DNA of 64,000 nt from Phaseolus vulgaris (lineage: Eukaryota > Streptophyta > Magnoliopsida > Fabales > Fabaceae), in assembly GCF_000499845.2 (NCBI RefSeq), contig NC_023755.2, positions 31,645,753 through 31,709,752 on the forward strand. The letters run 5' to 3'. Positions 36,190 to 47,548 of this stretch are shown piece by piece; position 1 is the stretch's first letter; each line of letters begins with the position of its first letter. The translations under genes and the position numbers were made by a program. Under the pieces are notes generated by a model. That model worked only from the letters and a program-made list of their open reading frames with translations, was not told the origin of the DNA and did not search any database.

Positions 36190-36432
36190 CTATTTGAAAA
36201 AGGACCTTACTAGTGTGAGTTGGGCTTTTGGAAAAGTGAAAAGCATGGAACTATTTGAAAGAAAGTGTCATGGAACTGGGATTTTTTGAAAAGTGAAAAG
36301 AGAGATTTTTGGAAAAGTGAAAAGAGAGGAACTATTTGAAAGAGGGTGTTAGGGGCAACTGTGCTTTTTGGAAAACTAAAAAGTTTGGAACTATTTGAAA
36401 GAGGGTGCTAAGGGGAATTGGGCATTTTTTGG
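36190..36432 (+). repeat. short tandem repeats around GGAACTATTTGAAAGAGGG
   Basis: Four related units of about 60 bp each contain AACTATTTGAAA, GGGCTTTTTGGAAAA and AGTGAAAAG. The MITE B target CTATTTGAA is one such unit. No coding potential. Confidence 0.65.
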
Positions 36433-36905
36433 AAAGTGAGCTCAACAATTGATCTCGCTCCTACATATTTCTATTAAGAATATAAAATGAGGGATCATGT
36501 AGTTATGCTAGGGGAATTAGGCCTTTTAGAAAAGTGAACCCGAGAAGGGTTGGTCTCTCTCTTTTGTATAATTTTTAGAATAGAAAATCAGGGATCACAT
36601 AGTTTTGTCAAGAAAAATTAGGCTCTTTAGAAAAGTGAACCCAACAAAATTAACCTCGCTCTTATGTATTTATGTTAAGAACAAAATATCAGGGATCACG
36701 TAGTTCTTTCAGGCGAAACTGGGCTTTTAAAAAATGTGAACCCAATAAGGACTAGCCTCGCTCCTATGTATTTCTATTAAGAACAGAAAATCAGGAATCA
36801 CATAGTTCTGTTAAGGGAAACTGAGTTTTTTAGAAAAATGAACCCGACAAGAACTAATCTAGCTCCTACGTATTTATGTTAATAACAGAAAATTAGGAAT
36901 CACGC
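36433..36905 (+). repeat. tandem array of ~100-bp units
   Basis: Units begin near 36433, 36534, 36634, 36736 and 36839 with GTGAACCCGACAAG-like text. Each contains CTCGCTCCTATGTATTT, AAGAACAGAAAATCAGG and CACATAGTT. There are five diverged units with a period of 100-103 bp. A sixth lies left of the MITE pair at 34703. Confidence 0.8.
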
Positions 36906-37674
36906 ATCGTTTGCAAAGATTTTGTTTGTTTGTTGATTTTTTTATATTTTAGATTTTACGTTTTTATTATTTTTTATATTTTTATCGAAAAAGAGTATTA
37001 AGTAAAAAGTGATGCGTATGATTATACAATACTCAGATAATTATTTTACAAATTCAAATTTTAAAGTATTTATTATATATTTTTAAAAAAGAAATTAAAG
37101 CAGGTGGGTGTGTAAAATTAAAAAGGGCGGCAGATAGCAAAGGTGTTAGGCTAGCTAAATGGGCCATGCTTATTTGGCTAAGGGTGGTACGCATATTAAC
37201 AACACTTCATTATTGTTTCTTATCCTTTTTCTTCTCGCACACATTTTTTGATATTTGTACTCTTTCTTTGCCTTTTTCACTAGTGTTTACACAACAAAAT
37301 TTAGAAAGAGTCACACTAATAATTAAAAAACAGGCTTAAAATAAAGATGTTGAAAGTAGAAATTCAACATAAGGCATAAACAACACTTCATTATAGTAGA
37401 GACACATATAACTTGCAAAACCAAACCAGCCATCTGAGGAAAAAACTAAGCCAAGATTAATACACCAAACAAAGAAAGCATAAATTATACAATTACTGCC
37501 ACAAATCATACATGGCAACTCCCCCTACTTCCTTAAGGTACACCCATTAAATACAGTATTATATCAGTACATGAGTATATTTAGCCACATAAAATGTCTT
37601 ATTAGGACTTACCACACCTAAAAGTAAACACATTTTCCACCATGTCCCCTTGCAGACCTTTAATATGGCATGAC
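36906..37674. other. intergenic spacer and 3' flank of the aminotransferase gene
   Basis: AT-rich DNA without a supported gene. The last 300 bp are likely 3'UTR and terminator of the minus-strand aminotransferase gene. Confidence 0.5.
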
Positions 37675-39650
37675 TTATGGCATTTTTGCATGTCTAAGAC
37701 CGAATGCTTTTATCCTGCTAAGGCCTTCTTTTAGATCAGAAGGATCAACAGCAAGGCTAAACCGAAGCCAATTCTTTAGTCCAACCATAATACCTACAAG
37801 TATTATTAACGATCATCACATCTTCATCATTTTGTCACAATATCAATGGAATTTCAATAATGACTTAAGAAAATTCTTACCAGGAAAAACAACTACAGAT
37901 TCCTCTTTGGCCAACTTACTGCAAAATTGTATATCATCAACAATGCCCTCAAGTTGGGACAGGTTAATCTCCACCTACTCCATCATTTTTCATTAGTTGA
38001 TATGTTCTAAAGATAATGTAATGTTATAAATCTAGAACATTATGAAAATTGTAAAATTCTTTGTGCCACTCACCATTACAACCATGGCTCCTTCTGGTTT
38101 CAGAGGGCATGTCAAGCAAGGGATTTCCTTACACCCATCATAGAATATGTTTGCAGTCTCTCTCAGTATATCAAGATTATTTGAATGGAAATCGTTTGTA
38201 GTATTCTCAAGAATTTTTGGTATTGCTGCCTGCTAAAAACGTAAGTGATATACTCAACTTCAATCAAAAAGTATGTATTAATTGGTTATTTATCAATTTG
38301 TTAATACCTGCACGATGGTTGGAGGGTTATCAGTGATCTCTATATAATCGATTATTTTCGACACGATCTAATAAAGAAACAAAACAATTACATTGTTAGT
38401 CTAAAAGTAGTCAGTCAAATATTAAGATATCTGCTGATAAATTTCAACATGACACATAATTGAATTTTATCAGTTTCTTTTCTTATAAATTAAATTTTTT
38501 AACTTTATTACATAAAAAATGGTTGAGAATATGATTGAATCATGTAATAATTTTTCTATGTCTAGGTTATTCCTACTCAATTTTTTTTTATATAAAAACA
38601 AACTTTAGACTAATAAATTTTTAAGCATAAAAAGATTATAAACAAAAACAAACCCCAGATTTTTGAAAACTTCCTTGAGGATCACATATGGCTATCCACC
38701 CAATTCTCCAACCAGGAATAATCCATCTTTTTGAAAAAGAACCAATCGTAATAACTGGCACTATTGAAGAAAACTCTCCCATGGGCACAAACTGTTTGCT
38801 TCCAAAAACTACATGGGCATAGACTTCATCAGAGATGACAAAGATTCCAAGCTTGCTTGCAATCTCTGCAACCTACAAGAATCATGAAAAATCACTAAAT
38901 TTTGTTTTTTTTTCTAACCCTAATAAATTTCAAGGTTTAAGCTAAAGATACCCTTTTCAAATGTTCATACGCAAACACATTCCCACACGGACTACTAGGG
39001 CTTATGAGTACCAAAGCCACAGTATTCTGATCTGCTAAATTTTCTAGAGATTCAAGGTCAACTTCCCATCCTCTCTCAGGCAAAAGGTCAAAATGTCGAA
39101 CTTCAAGATGACAATGAGAGGCACGAAGTTCATACTGTGGGTACCCTGGTTTTGGAAGGAGAATGTTGGCCCCATGACGTGCAATGGAAGGTAATATTAT
39201 ATCTACTGCTTGTGTGCCACCAATGGTGAGAAAAACATTCTCTGCTGATAATTTATGTGGAAGATGAGAGGAGAGATGATCTGCAATAGCCCTGTTAAGA
39301 AATATATGAACTAAGTATAACACTAAGCAAATTCTTTTGGAAATAACAAACCAATAAAGTGATTGTAAGTATAAGATTGTACAATGATTTAGAAATGAGT
39401 TTGAAGAAACAAACCTCTTAGCCTCAAGTAAGCCAAGAGTAGGAGGGTAACAATTGAAGTTAAAGGAGTGAACGGCTGTTGTAACAGCATCAAGAGCCAC
39501 AATGGTGGTCCGAAACAGTGGGTTATCAGGAGGATCTACACGACCAAGACGAACCACTGGTCTGTTGTCTTCATTGTTGACGATGTCCAGCAACATGTCA
39601 TAGATGCCTCCCACAGTAATGCTTGAAGCTTTCAACTCTTTGTTTTCCAT
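37675..39650 (-). CDS. TAT: tyrosine/nicotianamine aminotransferase-family PLP enzyme, 7 exons
   Basis: Exons on the minus strand are 39650-39415, 39291-38952, 38872-38654, 38367-38308, 38229-38074, 37974-37881 and 37793-37675. All borders are GT-AG, all phases join, and the product is 407 aa with no interruption. It is a fold-type I aminotransferase: [17 protein letters not shown] near the N-terminus, [16 protein letters not shown], the cofactor-contact region [23 protein letters not shown], and [19 protein letters not shown] with the Schiff-base Lys in SFSKRW. The C-terminus carries [17 protein letters not shown] with the substrate-carboxylate Arg. The family transfers the amino group of tyrosine (or nicotianamine in grasses) to 2-oxoglutarate and feeds the tocopherol and plastoquinone routes. 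Paralogues with altered specificity are common, so the exact substrate is open. It looks intact. Confidence 0.95.
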
Positions 39651-39744
39651 AATCTTAGTTAATGACTGAATTATGAGGAGAAGATAGCAAAGACAACTAA
39701 GAACACAAAGAGTATGAGAACAACTCCATCTAATGTTATTTTAT

Positions 39745-39758
39745 GTTATTATATATAT
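39745..39758 (-). promoter_or_regulatory. candidate TATA box of the aminotransferase gene
   Basis: On the minus strand the bases read CCATATATATAATA, about 100 nt before the start codon at 39650. Position and sequence suit a plant TATA box, but the region is AT rich anyway. Confidence 0.4.
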
Positions 39759-41411
39759 GGGTGATAATACACAATCACCCATTTTCTAAAATAATTTGGG
39801 ATAAAAATGTTAGTTTTTTTATTAGGTATTAGAAAGGTGTTGAAAAGAATATGTCAAAAGTTAGCATGAGAACAAAAAAGAAAAGGAGAAAGATGCTTTG
39901 ACATTGATGTTTTCATTTGACATATCCTTATAATAACCGTAAATAATAATAATATATTAAATTAAGTTATTTAAATAAAGTATAAATTAAATTATTAAAT
40001 ATAAAAATAATAATAAAAATTGTAAAATGGGAATGAAAAAGTTTAGAATTATCTACACATCAGCATCCATAATAAATTATTATTTTATACAGTTTTATAC
40101 TATTATAATATAATAATATGAGTCTTACTTTCGGTATAATGGGATTTTTATGTTATTGGGTTTCTTAAAAAATAATTCACAAAAATTGGTAGACGTAAAA
40201 TCCATTATAAAATAGGGATAATCGTATTTTAAGCAAAAATTCGTGTAAATCTGTTTTAAGTACAATTTTTTTATTTTGTCATGTTTTAAAAAGTCATGTG
40301 TAAAAGTTTTCACCTTTAATTTATTCCTAAAATATTTAAAGATGTGTATTAAACTATGGTTTTGATTAAAACAATAACAAAAAAAACATAATTTATGTAA
40401 TATTCTCTTGTTATAATTATATTATCTAACATTCATTCATAATATTCAATTTTAGAGACTAATTTTAGAGACTGAAAATAAATAGTGAAACTTCAATTTA
40501 TATATCAATTCATATTTAACTTAATTAACATGAAAACCAAATAAAAATAAAACATAGTGAATAATCAATTCAATTTCAGTATTATATATATATATATATT
40601 TATTTGAGAATGTATTGGGAAAATCATAACTAATTTTTTGACTTTAGTGTAGATATAAAATAATTACTTATGAAGCAAATAAATAGACAAGAAAAAAGCA
40701 AAATAGAATAATAGTGTCGATAATTTTTAATGTGGAAAACCTCCTTGACTTAATGAGTAAAAATTCACGGGACATAGTCTAGCATGAAAGTAGGATTACA
40801 ATATTTGTTTCTCTAATTTTATGAAGATAACACTTAATCTCATTAAAGATGAAATACAATGTCTCTCTACCTCTTACTAGGATTTCTATTTTTTTATCAG
40901 TAAAAAATATAATTAAATAAGACTTATTAGTTTTAGACATGGCAGACCAATCCTAAGACTTATCAAAACCTCTGCAACAATAACATAGACATAAACTTAG
41001 ACAACAAACACAAGAGGTTGCATACTCATTGAATCAGAATCAGGTTGCCCTGCTTCCCATACTTACGTTTAAAAGGAAAGGTTCTTACTTTCACACATCA
41101 TTCTTACTAGGATTTCTAATTTCACACTATGGTAGATATTAATTCTCTAATCTACTTTCTATGTTGTTGTGCTCACTTGTTTGCTTTTTAATTCCTCACA
41201 AGTTCCCTTTGTGCAAAGAATGAGAGAAAAACTCTTATTCATGAAGATATAGTATTAATGCTTTCAGATTTTCAAGATATCTTGAAAAGACTATGTTCAA
41301 CTTTTTACTTCATAATTTCAGAGGTATAATTCTAAGATTTTAGAATATCTATCATTAAATATATTCAATGAATCAATTACCAAGAGTCATTGGTGTGATC
41401 TCCCATTAATT
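39759..41411. other. AT-rich intergenic DNA
   Basis: 1.65 kb with no supported gene. A short TA microsatellite is at about 40584-40600. Upstream control sequences for the aminotransferase gene may lie at the left edge. Confidence 0.5.
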
Positions 41412-42030
41412 CACAAAAAAAAAAATCACTTTTAGCGACCACCAAATTCGGTCACTAAAAGCATTATAATCGGTCACTAAAGGTATCTGCGACCGAAACA
41501 GTCACCAAATAAAGATGGAAGCGAAAACCCTAGTCGCAAAGCCTTTAGCGACCGAATTATACAGTGGTTGCTAATTTGCAACCAAAATTTTGGTGGCTAA
41601 ATCGGTCGCAAAAAATTTGGTTACCAAAATTAGGAACCAAATTAGCAACCAAAATTTTGGTGACCAAATTTTCTGCAACCCTAAACCAAAATTTCGGTGA
41701 CTAAATCGGTTGCAGAAAATTTGGTCACCAAAATTCAGAGACCAAATTAGTGACAAAAATTTTATAAAAAAATCGGTGGCTAAATCGGTGACAGAAATAA
41801 AAGGTGATAGTGACCACCATTTTCGGTCGCTAATGGATTAAAATAGTTAATTAAAAAAAAATTGATGACTAATTCGGCAGCTAAATGAAGATCCCTATAG
41901 CGAAAAATTTGATATCGATGACTAAATATTTTTTTTAATTACAGCGACCGATTTTATTTCGATCGCTAAACAACATCTTTGTACATATAGCGACCAAATC
42001 GATTTTGAGTTCGGTGACTATTTTTATATG
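41412..42030. mobile_element. CACTA-like transposon terminal region
   Basis: The stretch opens CACAAAAAAAAAAATCACTT and then carries more than a dozen copies of TAGCGACC, GGTCGC and TTCGGTGACTAAA in both orientations. This is the dense subterminal repeat pattern of plant En/Spm (CACTA) elements. The first bases deviate from the canonical CACTACAA. I did not find the matching opposite end in the window, so the element is truncated, very long or rearranged. Confidence 0.55.
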
Positions 42031-42423
42031 TATTATTAATACCTATTTAAAATGGTATTTTGATCAATTTATAAAAAATATTCAAACTTGCTTATAATTA
42101 CTCAAAATTCAATCAAATTAAACAAGATTGAACTTTAAAAAATATAGCATATATAAATATACTATAATACATAAAACTTTCTCCTGTGAAATTCAAAGAA
42201 CATACTAAAAATCTAAACTTAAGCTTCCCCATAAAAAAATACAAAAAAGAGGTATCAATAATAAAACAGTAAAACATATAACATGCTTAATGGGTGCACA
42301 CGTTGAATCCATCTTTACTTGAATCCTCCTTAGCCTAGCCAACATCAACTATTTCTTCATTTCCATGTGGCAGCTATGCAACAATGCTACCAGATAGAGC
42401 AGAGTGAAAACTCACCATCTCTG
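42031..42423. other. spacer between CACTA-like end and gene relic
   Basis: AT-rich DNA. Its right part is presumably the 3'UTR of the relic that ends at 42424. Nothing else is seen. Confidence 0.4.
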
Positions 42424-43270
42424 TTACAAACGGGGCAAGGCTTTCAACACCTCTAGACTTACATTAGCTTCATTTTCCTTACCTGAAGGAGAAATGTAAT
42501 TCAAAGAAAAACATGACCAAGATAAAAAGCTATATGCAGAAATGTTGTCCCATACTCTAGTGCTGAAAAAGCTCAAATCCTAAGTCAAGTTATTTGAAAT
42601 TTGAAATACGAACAAAATTCTACTTCAATAGTCAAGTGAAACTTTACCACTAAGATATGTATCTATAACTTTAGTTGGTACATAAAAAACAACACCATTT
42701 CCATCAGTAGTGAGTGAAAGACCTTTCACAGCCTCCACCTTCTCTTCAGGCAAGAATCTCCTCAAGATTCCATAGGAAAAACTGATATCAACCAATGAAA
42801 TAGCAAGTTAAACAATTTGAAAATGTGCACATAAGTCCATTAGTGATTGCATGCATAATCAGAACACAAATTATAACGTGTTAACAAATATGCTTCGTAA
42901 TTTTTTTTCTTTCTTTGGTCTTTTACAATTAGTTTGTTAGTTGTGTCAGTTGGTGAAGACATCCTTTACTATTGATATAAAGCTTCTTGTAATTGATCCC
43001 AGTGAATAAAGTTCATTTTTACTCTTGTTCATTTTTTTTTCTCAAACTCTAGAGTTTTCACAAGATAAAAAAAAATATCAATTTCAATGTTTGATTTCTT
43101 AAGATTCTATATAGTTATTTAAAGCAATATGTAAACACCACATGTGTAAATCAAGGATTATAGTAAGATTCTCACAAAGGGGTGAAGATTGGTTTCCCAA
43201 TTTTAAGAAGCTAAGTAACATAGTTCTCCATGGAAGTGAGAAGTGATTTTTGCTTTATTTCGGTATAACC
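42424..43270 (-). pseudogene. unidentified spliced gene relic (three exons, one in-frame stop)
   Basis: Exons on the minus strand are 43270-43176, 42781-42648 and 42482-42424. The borders are GT-AG and both joins keep one frame, with a TAA stop at 42424-42426. The C-terminal part reads, in pieces, SYGILRRFLPEEKVEAVKGL, then SLTTDGNGVVFYVPTKVID, then ENEANVSLEVLKALPRL. Exon 43270-43176 opens YTEIKQKSLLTSMENYVT and is then interrupted by TAG before LLKIGKPIFTPL. I do not recognise the family. Matching phases over three exons argue that this was a real gene. A possible first exon with a transit-peptide-like start (MLPWFGSSSIPSSNSRA) is near 44700 on the same strand. It may have been carried by the CACTA-like element next to it. 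Confidence 0.5.
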
Positions 43271-43441
43271 CTGCATATTATATGAGAAAAAACCTTTCAG
43301 ATCAGAAAAATAATGAATGATTAAGGGTTCATATAATCAACAAAAAAAATAAATGGAGAAAACATGAAAGAATATTGATCACAACAGCCTTCTGAATTTT
43401 TAATTACACTTATCACTTGATTAAGTATCCTATCTTGTCAC

Positions 43442-43483
<42 letters not shown>

Positions 43484-44810
43484 GTTACAGTAACATTTGT
43501 TTTGACTATCATAACCTTTAAGTTGTAAAAGAAGAGATGTGTACTTAAACAAGTCAATAATCTATTTAATGTTGCTAATACCATATAAAATTATGATGAG
43601 AACCCCATGCAGTATAGTTAGATGGCAGCAGAGGCATGCATATGTTAGCAATGACACATCAGAGTTCATTAAATAAATGAAAGTATGCAGCTGCATAATT
43701 GGTGAACTTGTTTCAATTATTTTCAAAATATAGGATGAGAATTAAAATAATCAAAGTTCAATTACTTCAAGGTAGTAGCTGTACAAGGATCAATTTGGAG
43801 AGATGCATATATTTGACACATAAATAGACTTAGTTTAAAATTCTTCTTTATACTGTAGTTCATACAAGATATTAATCCACTCACCTACACAACATATTCA
43901 TATACATGACCTCAAAACTTGTGAGAAGCTTTTCCAATACTTAACTTCGTGTGAAATTGCTCAATCATTTCATTATCTTGGTGAGATTACAAGAGTGGAG
44001 AAAAGGAAATATAAAGCAAGAAAGCAATTAACTTGATGATGAAGAAAGCATGTCAGGAGTAGCATTACAAAGCATCAGTATGAAAATACTTCCTAATGTT
44101 TTGGTATGGCGGAAAAATATTCCACATGTCGTTAATCTCTGACAAGCCAAAAAGATAACTCGAAAAAAAAAAAAAACCTAGCTCCTAGCATTCATTATCA
44201 TATTCATCAAGTAGCCAGTTATTCTTAATATTAAAATAATAATTATGAAAAAATATCATTCTGGATTTTTTAAAAGATTTTGGACACATAAGCAAGGATA
44301 ACTCATTATCAGTTCTTTGACAAAATAATCCAACCACAAGTAGGATAGTGCAAAAGTTCAAAGTTCAATTGTACGAATTAAAAAAAAAGAAATTAAATCA
44401 ACCACTGACATGTGCTAAAGTTATGATATGGATGATCTTCATCCCTGAGATGCTTCTGAAGCTTTATAGATTGTAATGTTCAGGGGGAAGGGGGAGACCA
44501 AGAGAGATTAGTAACATTTCTCCATAAGAGGATTAAAAACACAATTTGAAAACAAGCTCATTCCTAAATCCTAACCATGAGAAAATCAAAGAAAAAATGA
44601 TGAAGAACGAACCGCAGAAGAACGAAGAAGAAGACGATGACTATTGTGAGCTTGAGTAGCACGTGAATTGGAAGAAGGAATCGAAGAAGAACCAAACCAT
44701 GGAAGCATTTGAAGAAGACTATCAATGTGTGGGCGGATCTGGGAGTAGTTTTGGAGTTCGAAGGGATTTGGGATTTGAAATACGCTTTGGAGGATGAAAT
44801 TTGGGATTAA
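43271..44810. other. AT-rich DNA upstream of the relic
   Basis: Introns or flanks of the relic gene, with a TA microsatellite at 43445-43481. The stretch 44580-44720 has purine-rich plus-strand text and a minus-strand open piece starting MLPWFG. No other feature supported. Confidence 0.4.
43445..43481. repeat. (AT)n microsatellite
   Basis: About 18 uninterrupted AT dinucleotides, a simple sequence repeat of marker type. Confidence 0.9.
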
Positions 44811-45476
44811 GGTTGTGTTTGGATTGTGGAGAGGATTTGAGGGAGTGAATTTGTAGTGATTTGAGAGGAAAGTGTAAAGAAAGTGAGGTTGTTTGGATTA
44901 ATGTATGTTAGAGTGGATTTGTGAGAAAAGTTTATTGAAGTTGGTGAGTGATATGATAGTTGTAAGAGATTTTTTATTTTTTTTCAAATGTATAAAATAT
45001 AAATTTACAAATTTACCCTTTCCTTAAAAAATATTTAAATTATAAAGTATGAGATATTTTTGTGTAAATTTTAGTTAATTAAAATTTTATAAATACATAT
45101 AAAAAATATTTTCATAAAATTAAATTAAAATTATCTTTTATTATTGTTAATATTATTATTTAATAAATTTATTTTTATTATTATTAATATGTATTTTTTT
45201 AATCATTATTATTATTATAAAAATTTATTTTAGTTACTATTATTATTTATAATTTTATTACTTTTTTATATATTATTCCTATTTTAAAATTTAAATATAT
45301 TACTATTATTTTATAGTTTTTACATTTATATTACTAATTTATTTTCTTTTATTATTACTATATAAATACATTTATATTATTGTTATATGAATATATTTAT
45401 TTTATTACTATTATATTATATTATTATAATTAATTATTTTATTTTTATTTATGTTATAAATATATAGTATTTTTTT

Positions 45477-45513
<37 letters not shown>

Positions 45514-45737
45514 ATGTGTATATAAAAAAATAATTAAGGGTAATTTTGACTTTGTATTGGTACCATGTGAATTTTTGTAAACTTTCGCTTCTAATCTTCG
45601 CATGGCACAGAGGATTCATTTTATCCCTCTCCCCTAAATCAACGCTTTTCCATCCTCTTAAATCAGTGGAAACAAACTCAAAATTTCACTGCCTTTCAAT
45701 CCGAGTGAACACTGTTCACTCGGATCCAAATGGAGCA
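44811..45737 (+). mobile_element. PIF/Harbinger-type MITE, long copy (TAA target duplication)
   Basis: The 927-bp element is flanked by TAA at 44808-44810 and 45738-45740. It starts GGTTGTGTTTGGATTGTGG. The inverse of its end reads TGCTCCATTTGGATCCGAG, which aligns with the end of the 5442-5984 copy through GTGAnCAnnGTTCAC. The middle (about 45000-45540) is almost pure AT with ATT/TTA repeats and accounts for most of the extra length. The short open frame near 45546 is incidental. Confidence 0.7.
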
Positions 45738-45740
45738 TAA

Positions 45741-46084
45741 GGGTTTTTGAGGTTTTGGGTTTTGCTGGAAGGTGTTTAAGGTTGGAAGGCGTTTAAAATT
45801 TTAATAATAATAGTAGTTAATATTTTTGTAATAGAAGAAATTACACACTTTTATCTACATTTTTTTTAACTTTAATAGCAGTTTTAGTAACCTTTTTTCT
45901 TTTAATTATATTTATTATTTTGTATTCACATTTAAGAACATGTATTTTTAGTAATGTTTAATTAGTTTTATATTTACATTTATAATCTATTATTCATCTT
46001 CATTACTAATTAATTTTTAAATCTCTTTATCATTGTCACATTCAACCTATTTCTTCTTCTTCTTCTTCTTCTTATTATTATTAT
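45741..46084. repeat. spacer ending in (TTC)n(TTA)n microsatellite
   Basis: AT-rich spacer. The last 34 bp (46051-46084) are a compound TTC/TTA microsatellite into which the copia element inserted: its LTR starts at 46085. Confidence 0.7.
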
Positions 46085-47222
46085 TGTTAGAATATATGGC
46101 CTTAAACGAGAGGGGGGTGAATTGTTTAAGAAAGATTTTTGTAAACTTTTAGCCTTAGAATGAAAATTCTTCAAAAGAACCTTGATTAAGGAATTAGTTT
46201 TTCAAGACAAACAGCAAAAGCACAAAGCTGGAAAAACAATTGGTTGTTTTAGCGAAACAATCGGTTGTTTATACCAGTTTCAAAATGACAAAACTGAATT
46301 TAAAGAGATAGGGATAGAGAAATTGTACACAGTTGTTTATACTGGTTCACTCCAAATCCAGAGCTACATCTAGTCTTCTTAGAAACCCTGAGGATATCCA
46401 CTAAGCAATCACCACTTGATCACTTACACAACAACCAAGAGAATGACCTTGAACACCTCAAGAAACACACTCTCCTTGGCCAACACTAAGATTGCTGATC
46501 TTAAACACCTCAAGAACACACAGCCAATCTCAGCAAACACAGAAACGAATTGTTCAACAGATTACAAAGATTACACTTGTTACAGATGAATATCTGAAAT
46601 CAATACAAGTAGAATCCTATTCCAGCACCTTGATCAATCACAAACTCTTAAGCAATCTCAACACTTTGAAAAACTCTTTAGAAAAACTTTGTCAAAAGAT
46701 TATCTTAATTCTCAAATCTGTTTTTCTTAATATATTCAAAGATGTAGTTTGTTATCAAATCTTAACAAACTCTTAAATTGCATTAAAAGATTGGTCAAAT
46801 CATTTAATGACTGGAGCGTATTCAATTAAAGCATTTAAAGCTCAGTCAAACACAAAACAGTTTTTCTGTTATGGTTCCAAAACAAACAATCGGTTGTTTC
46901 CTCGAATCAATCGGTTTTTTTGGTACTTAACAGTTTCAACCATTCAAAAAACAGTTTTCAATCTTTCTCAAAACATCTAAGTATAAACAATCAGTTGTTT
47001 CGACAAAACAATCGGTTGTTTCAACTTAGTTTGAAAAACATTTTACTTTTATAAAGATTGAGATGCTAATTGCTTGAGATTTAATACAAGGGTGGATTAC
47101 AACATATAAACTACCCCAGAACAAAGCTTAAACCAGCACAACAACAACAAGCAAAGCAGAGGCTTCAACATCCTTCAAAGGATTTGGATTCTTTAAAACA
47201 TTGAACATCACAAGGTTCAACA
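46085..47222 (-). repeat. 3' LTR of the copia element (complete)
   Basis: Runs TGTTAGAATATATGGCC to GTTCAACA on the plus strand. Its left 180 bp match 51798-51973 almost perfectly, differing mainly in the length of a G run (46118 region against 51827 region). It contains three paired CAATCGGTTGTTT motifs. Confidence 0.9.
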
Positions 47223-47240
47223 ATCTCCCCCTATTTGATT
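47223..47240 (-). other. polypurine tract of the copia element
   Basis: On the minus strand the bases before the 3' LTR read AATCAAATAGGGGGAGAT, a standard purine-rich second-strand primer directly abutting the LTR. Confidence 0.7.
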
Positions 47241-47548
47241 AAGACAAATCATTGGTGCTTGTGTTGTACCTGATTAAATCTGAAGCAGTTCCTGCAGAAA
47301 AAGCATTTATACTATCCAAAGCTTCTTACAGCAGCTAGTTAGATTTTAACTCATTTAAAGAATATAACATGATAAACAATCGGTTGCTTACACGAAACAA
47401 TCGGTTGTTTCTATCAGCAACAACAGAAAATACTTTTATATCAGAGTTTTTAACATTTTGTGCAATATCAGACAGAGATATACAAGAACCAATAATACTC
47501 CCCCTATTTGTCTTCACAAATAGACTTTAACATGTACCACAAACAGAT
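47241..47548. other. 3' untranslated part of the copia element
   Basis: 308 bp between the RNase H stop and the polypurine tract. It holds one motif pair (47377 and 47398) and a second purine-rich tract near 47500. No envelope-like frame is present. Confidence 0.6.

Noticed and set aside
41412..44810. A complete CACTA element spanning to about 44.8 kb
   Set aside because: No inverted copy of the TAGCGACC-rich end or the CAC terminus was found on the right, so only one end is called.
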